This document shows, in pieces, positions 54,640-64,000 of a stretch of DNA of 64,000 nucleotides. Positions within the stretch are counted from its first letter, which is position 1. Each line of letters begins with the position of its first letter. The position numbers and the translations under genes were made by a program. The notes beneath the pieces are model-generated. The model was not told the DNA's origin and ran no database searches. It worked only from the letters and a program-made list of their open reading frames with translations. Origin of the DNA: Marsupella aquatica (Eukaryota; Marchantiophyta); contig OZ316899.1 of the NCBI GenBank assembly GCA_973895155.1, positions 2,480,001 to 2,544,000 of the forward strand. The letters are read 5' to 3'.

Positions 54640-57217
54640 CTAATGCCTGGCACACTTGCTAGAGCCGCCCAAGTGGGAGCGGCCATCCCGCTGCTTACGA
54701 AGTCTGTCGTTGTCCGCCTTGAGGAGCTGGACCTGGTCCAACAGAGATTCGTTCTCTGGCTTCGCCGCGTCCGTCTCCTCCCCTCCCTCCTAGCATGCCT
54801 CCTCCAGCTGCTGGGCGTCGCTCGTCAGCTTGCCTGCTAGCTGGTCCTGCTTCTCGGCTTTGGTTTGGAGCCGTGCCACTTCGGCCTGTAGCGTGGCTAT
54901 CTCCACAGTGTCCCGCTGGGCCCGTTCTTTGGCCTCCTCCAGGTCTTTCTGACAGATGACAGTTTGATTCTTCAAACTGTCAATCTGGTTCCGGAGTCGT
55001 GCAATCTCGGCCTCGTTCCCAGTTTTGGCCTATTCAGCTAGGGCGGTAAGGGCGTGCGCCTTCGCTAACAACTCATTGGCGGCTGCAACTTTGGGTCGTA
55101 GTTGCAGAAGCTCAACCTCTTGAGCCGCAACTTCATTCTTTAAGTATACGGACTCCACCCGGTACCGCTCTATCCTCTGAAGGGCCTCTGACTGGGCCCG
55201 ACCTACCTTTACTGCGCCAACCAACTCTTGATTGAAGAAACAGGCTACCTTCCGGGCCATGAACTCCCTGGTATCCCGGGCAATTTGATGAGAGAAATCT
55301 CCCAGAAGCCCATTCAGAAATGTACCCGGTACGAAGAGTTCCGGGAGGTTGTGCCTGTCCGGAGTTGGGCACGGGCAAACGTCAACACGCGCGGGGGCCG
55401 GGGCAGTGACATCCAGCCCTGGGGACATAGTGTTGGAAGGGGTTGGAGTGTCCTCGTGCAGCAATGTCCGGTTCTCCGTAATAGCCACCGGTGGGTCTTT
55501 GGGAGACCCGGGCTCGAGTAAGGCCTCCGCTGTCCCAACTTCTGTACTTGGCCCGGCCTGTTGGATCGCATCTACGATTGCGATTACCGACCCATCCGGT
55601 ACCTCCTCGGCCACGACTACACCTATTTGTGGAGGTGGGGTGGGTGAAGCCTGCATGGCCGCTGGACTTTGGGCCTCGGGTTGGGGCCGTCTCTCCAAGG
55701 CCGGGAAAACCCACCTAGGTGGGACCAGCTTTGTAACGTTGACACGGGGAAGGGTTCGTCGATCAAACCGAGCGTACCACTCAAGAATGATCTCGATGTG
55801 GCTAGCGAAATACGCCTTCCCGCCAATGTATAGCGTCTTTCTTCGCAGTTCCATCTCTTCATGGAATTTCTTAGCAAAGTACGACGCCCACTTCCTAGGT
55901 CGATAGTTCTCGACCTGGATAACCTGGGCAGTGGAGATCTCCCCCCGGGGTTCCATCATGTGGAGAGCGTACCTTTGGAACTCCAGTCGCTCAGCTATCT
56001 CGGGGATGAGGCAGGTCCTCATCACAAACCCGTTGTCCACTGATCCCTCGGAGGGAAAACTCAAGGATTGGTACTTGGCTCCCTTGCCCCCGGGAGCCCG
56101 TGATTCGACTCGATGGTCACCTTTGGGTAACCCAAAGATCATCTTGAGCCGTTCTTCCGTGAGGGACATATTCCTTCCCCGCAGCCGAGTATGTTGACGT
56201 GCGTCATCATAATTCTTGACGAATTCCGTCATGTCCTCCCCATAGTACCTGCAAGTGTTCCAGGGGAGAGAGGCGAGGTGCTCGAATCCCTGAGTCTTCA
56301 GGTACACCGCATGTTTGGGATGGAGGATGTTTTTATGCACGTTTTCCCCCATGCGGTGCATTGTCACCTTGGCTGCGGCTACCGTGGCCAATGGTAACCC
56401 GGATGCAGCGGCGGGTTCCTTCCTCTTCTTCCCCCATGACTGGCTCGGGGAGGGTGACACCTCCCCATCCTCTCGATCGGGCATAGGTAGTGCTACCACC
56501 GTTAGTATTGGGCCCGGGGCGGCCACGGTCATCGTGTTGTCTGCTGGAGCCGCTCCTTGGGTCCGAGCATGGGGAGGGGACGATGTAGTGTCGGCCCCCT
56601 GAGTGTTTGCTCCTCTGGGCCGCCTGAGCAAGGGTGCCTCGTCGTCGTCGCTAAGATCCACAGCGTTGATGACGGAGCGTACTTGTACTGGCAGGGCAAT
56701 TGGCGGTGGGGGTTGGCTAGGCTGAGGCTGAGGCTGAGACTGAGACTGAAGCTGAGCCTGAGTTTGCGTTGGTGCGGGTACGGGTATGGGGTCGACTGGG
56801 CCGGCGCCGGCGGTTGAGGGTCTAGTTCCCATGAAGCTCTGTAGGTGCTGGTAGAAGTTCTCCGAAGCAAGTGCAGACGGCCTTGTCGAACGGGTAGTGC
56901 TGGCTGTTGATGATAGCCCGAACCTGAGCAGGGATGTGGTCGAAGTGATGTCGTTGCAAGTCGATCATACCTGGGATATTGAAGACCTCATCCGGAAGCC
57001 GAAGCAATGCTTCCCAAAAACCGATATATTTGTCTCCGTTGAAGAAGTACCCAGATACCTCTGCTGGTCGGTAAAGCTCGCTCTGAGATGGGTAGTCAAA
57101 GTTAAGGATATAGTGGTGTCGTCCTGCTAGGCGGATGGCTCTCTCGTACTCGCGTTCGATTTTGTATCGGCGCGGGTTGGCGTGTTTCAATGAACTGGAG
57201 AGGATTGTGTGCGACAT
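54640..57217 (-). pseudogene. LTR-encoded protein, 5' LTR copy
   Basis: The gene starts at ATG 57,217 and reaches a shared TAG at 54,640-54,642, about 860 codons. Relative to the other LTR it lacks 5 bp near 56,900, which shifts frame, and has TAG at 55,030-55,032 and 54,790-54,792 where the other LTR has CAG. 56,832-55,030 is open for 600 codons. Order: helical N-terminus; Pro/Gln linker; acidic DLSDDDE; basic patch GKKRKE; globular domain (VYLKTQGFEHLASLPWNTC; LTEERLKMIFGLPKG; KKFHEEMELRRKTLYIGGKA); Pro/Thr linker; coiled coil. The globular part recalls plant-transposon or gag-like domains, but only weakly. Two complementary damaged copies imply an intact ancestral gene inside the LTR. Confidence 0.75.
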
Positions 57218-57315
57218 TCAGAGGAGATAGTAGTGGCGACTAAGAGAGAACAAGAGAGCTGGGGTTGAAGCTGGCACGTGGACTGATGGACTGGTGCACT
57301 ACAAAGGGTCGGCTC

Positions 57316-57325
57316 CCTTTTTATA
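57316..57325 (-). promoter_or_regulatory. TATA box of 5' LTR
   Basis: The minus-strand TATAAAAAGG is about 360 bp from the LTR start and about 100 bp upstream of the LTR ORF ATG at 57,217. Transcription from here would place the LTR ORF at the 5' end of the genomic RNA, ahead of gag. Confidence 0.6.
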
Positions 57326-57689
57326 CCTTGAGGGCTTGTCGATCACCCGACGTCTCCTCATTGCCTATAGGCTGAACCGTTCACGCTTGTAGTGTTCCGA
57401 CCACTCCGCCGGTCTGAGTCAGCGCGTGTCAGTGGCCGCTTCCCTAAGTTTGTTATACGGACCCGAGAGAGGGGCCCCTCCACGCTCGCAACCCGGACGT
57501 GCGAATGGCGACATGCCGCCAGTCCGAACATGAATTCCCCTTATTGAGTAATGATTTCCTACTCATAATGGTTACCTAAATACTATCATTATGCTAATAA
57601 TAGCAGCCTAAGATACCCCTAACGCGCATGCTAAGCGCGATCTAGACTGAATTACTCATTACTCGCCGTACCGGCGGCGTCACAAGAAA

Positions 57690-60258
57690 TCCCTACACAA
57701 AGCAATCATCTTCCGCTCTAGTTGGTTGGAAGCTTTCATAAACATCACATGGTATATAGGGATTGCAAGTAGCACATGTTTGATGAGTAGAGTTCTGCCG
57801 GTAAATGAAAGCATCTTGCTCGACCATGAAGCCAGGCGAGAGGCAATTTTATCTAAACAAAAGCTATGGATATGCTCCACCTGCAGTCCAATACCAAAAG
57901 GGGCACCAACATATTTTAGTACTTCGCCTTCTCTGCTTATCTTACATCCTGTTTCCACGAGCCAGGTTGGAACTGCCTTCAGAGCCAATGGGACGATATT
58001 CAATTTGTGCAGATTCAACTTGGCCCCTGAGGCATTCTCATAGCAGCTGAGAGCCACAGTGGTGTCTGCAAAACTCCTAGGATCCGCAGGGATAAACATG
58101 CCAACATCATCCGCAAAGAGCCTATAACATACTGTCATCCACCCAGAAATTTTGATACCATTGAGTCTATGTCCAGCCAGCTCAGCATCCAGGAAATCCA
58201 TGAGAGGCTGGGTCGAGATCACAAAAAGAAGTGGAGAGAGAGGACATTCTTGTCAAACTCCCCGCCTAAGCTCAATAGCCCGGCTCAGCCTCCCATTGAC
58301 GTAAACTTGGGAGGAAGCATTAGACAGCAAAGCCTGCACCAGCTTGGTGAACCGTCCACTGAGCCCCAGGAGTCTCATAGTTTCCCACAGATACTCGTGG
58401 TCAACTCTATCGAAGGCTTTGTCAAAATCTAATTTGAGGAAAAGAGTCTCCACCTGCCGTTTGTTCACCCATTCTTGTATCAGCCATGCAAGCGAGATAT
58501 TTTTGAGTATATTTCTACCCGGGATGAAGCCTGTTTGTTGAGTGCTAATGAGACGGGGTAGAAGTTTTTTGATCCTTAAAGCCATAATCTTTGCCAAAAT
58601 CTTATAAGCCGTGTTCTGCATAGTTAAGGGTCTCCAGTCCTTGAGAAAGCGCTTATCCACTTTTTTAGGAATGAATTTGATCAAACCATCTTTAATCTCC
58701 GCCACCACCTTCCCTGTTAACCAAAAATCATGTATCATGCTCATGAAATCCACCTTCATAAAATGCCAGCAGCTTTTGTATACCTCTGCTGTTAATCCAT
58801 CAATTCTGGGAGACTTATCCAAAGGGAGATGTCCAATCACGTCCTCTACTTCCTTCAGAGTAGGAGCGCCTCCATCTGAGTGAGTTTGCCAGGCGCTGTG
58901 AATGCGTGCCTGGTATGCTTCAGAAGTCTGTCTCTATCCCTACAATTTATTAGCCATTTTGCCGGAGAGGTGGGGGGTCGGGAGCATAGAGCTCCATGCA
59001 GAACCGTTCCACTTCTTCCAGTATCTCCTGCCCGTCTATCACCATTGTACCCTCCTCCTTTTCTAGGACCTTCATAGCTTCTCTTTCTCATTTGGCCTTG
59101 ACGGTTGCAAAAAAGAACTTAGTAGATTCCTCCCCCTCGCCCAGCCATTTCACTCTTGCCAATTTCTTCCATTGATATGCTTCTTCAAATTTGGCTGCAT
59201 GTAGCTTGTCTTCTAACAAGAAAAGATTGAGAGCTTTTGCCTTAGAGTAGTCCTTTGCTATGGTGTTTTTTAAGGCCCTGACTTCCTCCCTTAGAAAGTG
59301 CATCTCTTCAGCTGCTTGTCGTGGAGTAGCCTGGATCTCCATATATTTTTTCCTCAGGCTTTTGCTTGCTCTGGAAACTCATAGGTGTGGGTCCCTCTCA
59401 CCAGCTCCTCCTGCCTGCCGCGCTTCCTCTAGCAGCTTAATATTTGCTTCTAATCGTAAAATAGACAAATTTCCTTTAAAAAATTTTACTCTACCTCTTT
59501 CATCTTCATTCTGCTCCCGTTGTAGACAGAAAATGGCAATGACAGGGTCGTGGTCCAATAGGGCAGTACCACCTTTGTGCGTAATTGATACTGTACCCTC
59601 CAGTCACCAGCCCTTATTGCTAATGTAGAATTGGGCAAGTCTTGATTGTGTCAGAGAATTGTTATGCTGCCTTCTCCAAGTGTACCATGACCCTATTATG
59701 CCTCGATTGAGCTCTTTGGCATCGATCAAATCCAGTCTGACCTGTAGGAATCTCCAATACTCCGCTTCTCGCCCTTTAAGTAAAGAAGCGCTTCCAGATG
59801 AATCCGTCCGGGATTTCGTCATGTTGAAATTGCCACATAGAATCCAGTTGGCTTGTGGCAGCTCCAGTTTTAAATCATGCCATAGTAAAGCTCTCAATCT
59901 TGGAGAGTTTGGAGCGTAAATACTTACAACCCCCAAGGTATAAGAGGGCATCTCAATTGTTACCCATGCTGCTTTCCCTTGTGCTAGTTTGCCCGATGTT
60001 ATGATCCTTAGTGAGGGGTGAATCAATAAGGCCGTTCCCCCACGTCCTTCATCCAGTTTTGCCAAAAAATACTGGTAGGACGGTAGAATTGCCCAAAGTG
60101 CAATGTTGAGTCTAAAATTGATCTAATTTAACTTCTTGTAATGCAAGAATCCCAAGTGAGTCATTCAAAGAACTCACCCAATTTTGAACTACGTATTTCC
60201 TGTTTGGCTCGCCGAGCCCACAAACATTCCACGAGGCGATCTTTAGTGTTCTATCCAT
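57690..60258 (-). pseudogene. LINE ORF2: endonuclease and reverse transcriptase
   Basis: The ATG at 60,258 begins an AP-type endonuclease: IASWNVCGLG, then ALQEVK, SIYAPNSPR, ILCGNFNM, YTWRR and LLDHDPV. A TAG near 60,115 breaks it, and two usual Asp positions are changed (GNFN for GDFN, SRLAQFYIS for SRLDxFYIS). A linker ends ARVKWLGEGEESTKFF. RT follows: GLTAEVYKSCW, PKKVDKRFLKDWRPLTMQN, QTGFIPGRNI, LKLDFDKAFDRVDHEYLW, then RRGV-TGA-QECPLSPLLF (stop at 58,253-58,255) and FADDVGMFI near 58,107. The frame is cut after CRDF by the gypsy element and resumes at 43,657. Several nonsense codons make it inactive. Confidence 0.88.
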
Positions 60259-60384
60259 TAGTGTAAAGCTGAAAGCCTGTGGTCTTTCTGCCTAATTATA
60301 TCCGAAGATGGCCCCTAGGTGAGGGGTTAGCTACTACGTGTCTTTGAGCATCATGATTGTAAAGTCCGGGTGAGGCAATTGGTA

Positions 60385-61894
60385 TCACCATTCCACTTCC
60401 TCTGAATTCCTGAAGGTTTTTCTGGTTGCCAGTTTTGGTGCATGGGTGGGGTGGTGAGTGTACTCCCCCATCGGTTGTGCCTTGTGATCTTCCATCTCCT
60501 TCCCTGCATCAATCATTGGATCGTGTGAGAAACTCAAAGCTCTTTGCTTCTTACCTTCTGTTTTCTCCCAATCCTTCTGCTCTAGCGTAGGAGACCTCAA
60601 GTCTTGTTTCCAAGCCCTTGACTTCATTTGACTAAGTGTGATATATTCCTCATATTCTGACATTTCAGCATCTATATCCCCATGAAAGGAGTATAGATTG
60701 TCTGCGTCGTTATTGGGAGGCAGTGGTTTTGGGGAATCAGTATCTGAAGTATGCACTTGGGCTTGTGGAGCAGGAGGTGTCACCCATTCAGTCACTTCCT
60801 CAAATGCATCTGACATAATCTCTCGTTGGTTCCCTTTACTCCTCCTGCTGACACAGGCTTAAAAGCTCTACTCTTTGCAAAGAGTCTTGGAGCGTTATCT
60901 GCCTCAGCTCTTCCTACCTTGGGGCTCTCTTGGACTGTTAGATGTGTATGGGTCTATTCCATTCCCCCAAGGTTCAGGGCGAGGTCATGGAAGAGGGGAT
61001 TCTCAATGATGAGGACCCCATCCGCAGACGCACTCCTCGCCAGTTTGTCGCTTTGTACACTATATTTCTGCTCCTCCACGGTTGTAGTGTCCGTTGCTAC
61101 TTGCATCTCTTGTGCCCAACTTTGTTCTCTCTGAAGGCCCTCCTCATTGACCTTTGGTGCTTGGGTATCTTCAGCTTGTTGTTCTGCTGTTTTGGCCTTG
61201 TTCTCATACCCTTCTCTGCAGTCTCGTGCCAAATGCCCTTTTTTATCGCATTTGAAGCAATGGTTTGGGATATTCCTGAAAATCACCGGCTCCCAAATGA
61301 TGATGTCCTCACGCACCCGTATTTGTGCACTGGCAGGAATCTCTCTTTTGGTGTCCCAGAGAATACAAGCATGATCATGAGGATAAGAGCTGAATTCATC
61401 ACCCTGTATGTAGTAGAGTAGCTTCCCGAATGATTCGGCAATTTTCTGTCTGCAACCTTCCAGCACCAATGCTCTGTAGGGGATCTCAATCCAGATTGGG
61501 AGCTTAGTGAACCGGTCATTCTGCACATCAAAAGATGGTTCCCAAGCAAAGGTGTACACAAACCTCCGCTCCATAAACCAGGGTGCAACTTCCAGTGTGG
61601 CATCTCTGTGATCCGGGTTTTCAAACACTACTAGGTAGAAGTTTTTCCCAACAAATTTAATTTGTAGGACCGGCCAATTCATCTCCTTGACCATTGTTTC
61701 CTTGACCCACTTCTGAATCCTGGTAGTAGCGGTGTTCGATCCGTGAAGTAGCAAATGAAGGCACAATTGTATAATTGCCTGATTGTAGTAGCTGCGTCTT
61801 CAATGTTCCAATCCCCATTAGACTTTAGGGCCAAGTCCTTAAGGATTGTAATGCATTCCTCCAAGGTTTCTTCTGGCTCCTCTGTTGCACGCAT
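60385..61894 (-). pseudogene. LINE ORF1 (DUF4283-like, CCHC zinc knuckle)
   Basis: It starts at ATG 61,894 (MRATEEPEETLEEC), shifts frame near 61,750, and continues 61,766-60,954 with a DUF4283-like RNA-binding domain (WPVLQIKFVGKNFYLVVF; WFMERRFVYTFAWEPSF; LPIWIEIPYRAL). The knuckle CFKCDKKGHLARDC follows. The C-terminal tail continues in another frame, 60,816-60,385, acidic then basic. Plant L1-type LINEs carry this ORF1 upstream of ORF2; it coats the element RNA. At least two frameshifts are present. The copia LTR at 61,934 sits about 40 bp upstream of its start, so the LINE 5' end lies beyond the copia element, outside the window. Confidence 0.8.
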
Positions 61895-61933
61895 TTTTGT
61901 GTCTCTATTTGACCCTCCAAGATTTGTGAATTT

Positions 61934-62119
61934 TGTTAAGTTATGAAATGTATATACACCAACAAAGATGATTGATTATTCCCTTAAGCCAATGTGGCTT
62001 ATTATATGTTGTACATTGGGGTAGTTGTAACTACCCTTTCCTAGTCTTGTGTCTCTTTATATCTAGGTATTGCATACCTCTTTGTATCATATGGGCTAAG
62101 GGTTAAATATATTCTAACA
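61934..62119 (-). repeat. 3' LTR of copia element
   Basis: This 186-bp LTR has TGTTA...TAACA ends on the minus strand. It contains TATA-like TATATTTAACCC and TAGATATAAAGAGAC words. Confidence 0.8.
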
Positions 62120-62428
62120 CTCCCCCTTGGTTACTTTATGTTTCTTAAAGTAACCATTTAGGAAATAAATTTAAGTCTAGTTCTGAGTATAATGGAAAAA
62201 CTCATTGGGGTATGACCTCATTAAAAACCCCCTGCTTTCTTCTGGGGTAAAAAGAGTGTCACTACCTTACATGTAATGAGTTAAAACTAGTAAGAAAGGA
62301 GTGTAATCATGTATGGCTAAATCTAAACGAGTGTTTGATAGGATGTGTCGAAATGTTCGAGTATGGAGAACATACGTTCAGTAGAATATGCATAGAACAG
62401 AGGAGGTATCGTGGAAGAGGTGGGAAAG
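62120..62428 (-). other. Copia 3' untranslated region with purine tract
   Basis: Between the pol stop (62,429) and the LTR lies a non-coding stretch. On the minus strand it contains GTGACACTCTTTTTACCCC followed by GTTTTTAATGAGGTC, a pre-LTR block also recognisable in the non-autonomous element at 7,845-7,905. It ends in AACCAAGGGGGAG next to the LTR. Confidence 0.6.
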
Positions 62429-64000
62429 TCAGATTGCAGTGAAGTCCGATAATCTACGGAGTCCTATTCCAATCGAATGCGCTTCGTGGAGAATGCGAGG
62501 TAAGGGCTTTGTAAAAAGGTCAGCGCGATTATCTTTAGAAGGTATCCATTGAACGTTGATTTGGTCCCCGTGTTGTTCATGCGTGTGGAAAAATTTGGGG
62601 GCAATATGTTTGATTCGGTCGCCCTTGATGAAGCCCTTAACTATCTGATCAACACAAGGCTTGTTATCCTCGTAGATGATAGTAGGCTTGGTAAGAATTG
62701 CATGGCCTGTAGACGACTGGATATGATTGATAAGCTGTCAAAGCCACAGGCATTCTCGGCTAGCTTCGTATAGTGCTATGATTTCCGCATGGTTGGAGGA
62801 TGTGGTCGTCAAAGTTTGCTTGGTACTTTTCCATGATATGGCTGTATGTCCTTGTAGAAATACATATCCCGTCTGGGATTTCGCATCATCGAGGTCTGTA
62901 AGGTAACCTGCATCTGCGTAACCAATCAATTCATTAGGCACATCTTTAGGGTAATAGAGGCCAGTATCGATTGTACCTTGAAGGTAGCGCAGTATCCTCT
63001 TAATGCCATTCCAATGTCTAATAGTCGGTTGGGAGCTGTGTCGAGCAAGCAAGTGGACAGCGAAAGAGATGTCTGGGCGAGTTTGATTCGCCAGGTACAT
63101 CAAGGCTCCTATAGCAGAGAGGTAAGGTTTCTCTGGGCCTAAGATTGGTTCGTGTTCGGTCCTGCGCTTATACAGATCTCTGGATGTGTCTGAAGATCGA
63201 ATTTCCATAGGTGTCGTGACTGGGTAGCTTTTGTCCATGTTGAATTGTTTTAATAGTTTTCTGGTATATGTAGATTGATGAATAAGAATACCGCTGGATA
63301 AATGTTCAAATTGAATGCCAATACAGAATAGGGGTTGACCAATATCCTTCATTTCGAATATGCTCTTAAGTGTGGTAATGGTTTGATCCATAATGAGTTT
63401 AGTACCCATTAGGTTAATATCGTCGACATATATGGCTATGATTATAAATTCAGTGCCATGTCTTTTGATAAAAAGGCAAGGGGCAATGTCCTCATTCACA
63501 AAACCAAGTGCAAGCATCTCTGCACGGAAACGTTTATACCAGATGCGGCCACTCTGCTTTAAACCATAGAGTGACCTAAGAACCTGTACAGCAAATGCTT
63601 TCTCTGATTTCTTGGCTTTATTGATTCTGTGGTGAACAGGATTTACCTCAGCGAGTAAGTCAGTATAATTCAATGGTGAATCCGCTAACTGTTCACCACT
63701 AGCAATTTGCTGGGCCTTTTTATTTTGGACCGCTGATGAGTCATGTATTTCAGTAGGTATCATCTGGCCTGAGTGAATGAGATGGTCCTTAAAGTCCTGT
63801 GTAGGGACAATCTTATCAATACCCGACTTTAGGTCCGGGGTTGGGGAGGTTGTATGCTCCCCCTTAATGTGGAAAATTACCCTCTGAATTAATTCAGGTG
63901 GAGCTTGCATTTGTATGTCAGTATCAAGTATACCGTAAAGGTAAGCAGTTACCACGTCCATAAGATGCGTACGAATTTGATGTGTGAGGGTAAAAGCAAT
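62429..64000 (-). pseudogene. Copia pol: reverse transcriptase and RNase H, partial
   Basis: The frame is open from the window edge. RT (RVT_2 type) shows MDVVTAYLYG, LRSLYGLKQSGRIWY and the catalytic AIYVDDINLMG, followed by RPDISFAVHLL. RNase H shows GYADAGYLTDLDDAKSQTGY, ISWKSTKQ and SSNHAEIIAL. A TGA at 62,738-62,740 follows RECLWL. Beyond it the same frame continues through IYEDNKPCVDQIVKG, HIAPKFFHTHEQ and DLFTKPLP to the natural stop at 62,429. The single in-frame TGA is the only break seen in the visible part, so the element is fairly young. An unusual Lys/Asp/Ser-rich insertion of about 100 residues separates MDVVTAYLYG from the next RT block, as in many copia RTs. Confidence 0.9.

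Larger units (their letters stand above)
43658..57684 (-). mobile_element. Complete Ty3/gypsy retrotransposon with ~4-kb coding LTRs
   Basis: The element is 14,027 bp, with LTRs of 3,984 bp (43,658-47,641) and 3,940 bp (53,745-57,684) and an internal region of 6,103 bp. A perfect target duplication AGAAA lies at 43,653-43,657 and 57,685-57,689. Order on the minus strand is 5' LTR, primer site, gag, protease, RT, RNase H, integrase, 3' LTR. RT before integrase defines Ty3/gypsy. The internal frame carries five nonsense codons and one frameshift, so this copy is dead. In about 205 bp compared by eye at one end the LTRs differ at seven places, all transitions. It interrupts a LINE ORF2. Confidence 0.95.
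53745..57684 (-). repeat. 5' LTR of gypsy element
   Basis: Read on the minus strand it begins TGTGACGCCGCC at 57,684 and ends GACGTGACA at 53,745. It is homologous along its whole length to 43,658-47,641. Confidence 0.9.
61934..64000 (-). mobile_element. Ty1/copia retrotransposon, 3' part, running off the window
   Basis: A 186-bp 3' LTR (minus strand TGTTAGAATA to AACTTAACA), a purine tract (AAGGGGGAG) and part of pol are present; the 5' part lies beyond 64,000. Pol order with RT and RNase H last defines copia. It is inserted just 5' of LINE ORF1. The target duplication cannot be checked because the other end is outside the window. Confidence 0.9.

Noticed and set aside
55349-55906. Plus-strand 185-codon frame, and its counterpart at 45,272-45,685
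   Set aside because: Antisense shadow of the LTR-encoded protein. It is similar in both LTRs only because the LTRs are homologous.

Overview
The window looks like nuclear DNA of a land plant, and almost all of it is nested transposable elements. The signs are a CACTA element with plant-type TnpD and TnpA genes split by GT-AG introns, Ty3/gypsy and Ty1/copia LTR retrotransposons, and an L1-type LINE with a DUF4283-like ORF1. A PHD protein of EDM2 type, a plant chromatin-protein family, is also present. I cannot name the species; a large, repeat-rich, perhaps non-seed-plant genome would fit. I see no intact host gene, rRNA, tRNA or CRISPR.

Layout. 1-4,574 is unassigned DNA with one decayed minus-strand gene. 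4,575-8,238 is a non-autonomous copia element (143-bp LTRs, TSD CCAAT). 9,552-9,662 is the start of an accessory ORF (here 'ORF-M') of an older CACTA element. That ORF is cut by CACTA-1 (9,663-28,510, 18.8 kb) and resumes at 28,514. CACTA-1 has matching termini, subterminal repeat arrays and intact TnpD (about 1,200 aa) and TnpA-like (about 647 aa) genes. Upstream of these it carries ORF-M, an EDM2-like PHD protein and a small membrane protein ('ORF-TM').

The older CACTA carries the same accessory set in the same order: ORF-M, PHD (29,520-30,200), a tandem-BRCT gene (30,799-31,648) and ORF-TM (from 31,825). Its ORF-TM is cut by a solo LTR (31,940-35,789, TSD AACTC) and then by a second, inverted, truncated LTR of the same family (35,931-39,479). 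Two CACTA 3' ends follow, at 41,062 and 42,832, each after a TnpA C-terminal exon. A 367-bp MITE with an 8-bp TSD lies in between.

From 42,833 on, the substrate is a minus-strand LINE. It is broken by the outer CACTA at 42,832, by a complete 14.0-kb gypsy element (43,658-57,684, TSD AGAAA) and by a copia element (61,934 to the window end). The gypsy LTRs are about 4 kb and each encodes a roughly 860-codon protein; the solo LTRs at 31.9-39.5 kb encode a related one.

Most notable are (1) a CACTA lineage that keeps a chromatin-reader-like PHD protein and other accessory ORFs, and (2) a gypsy lineage whose LTRs themselves encode a large coiled-coil protein. Much of the retroelement decay is by CGA to TGA and CAG to TAG changes, as expected from deamination of methylated cytosine.
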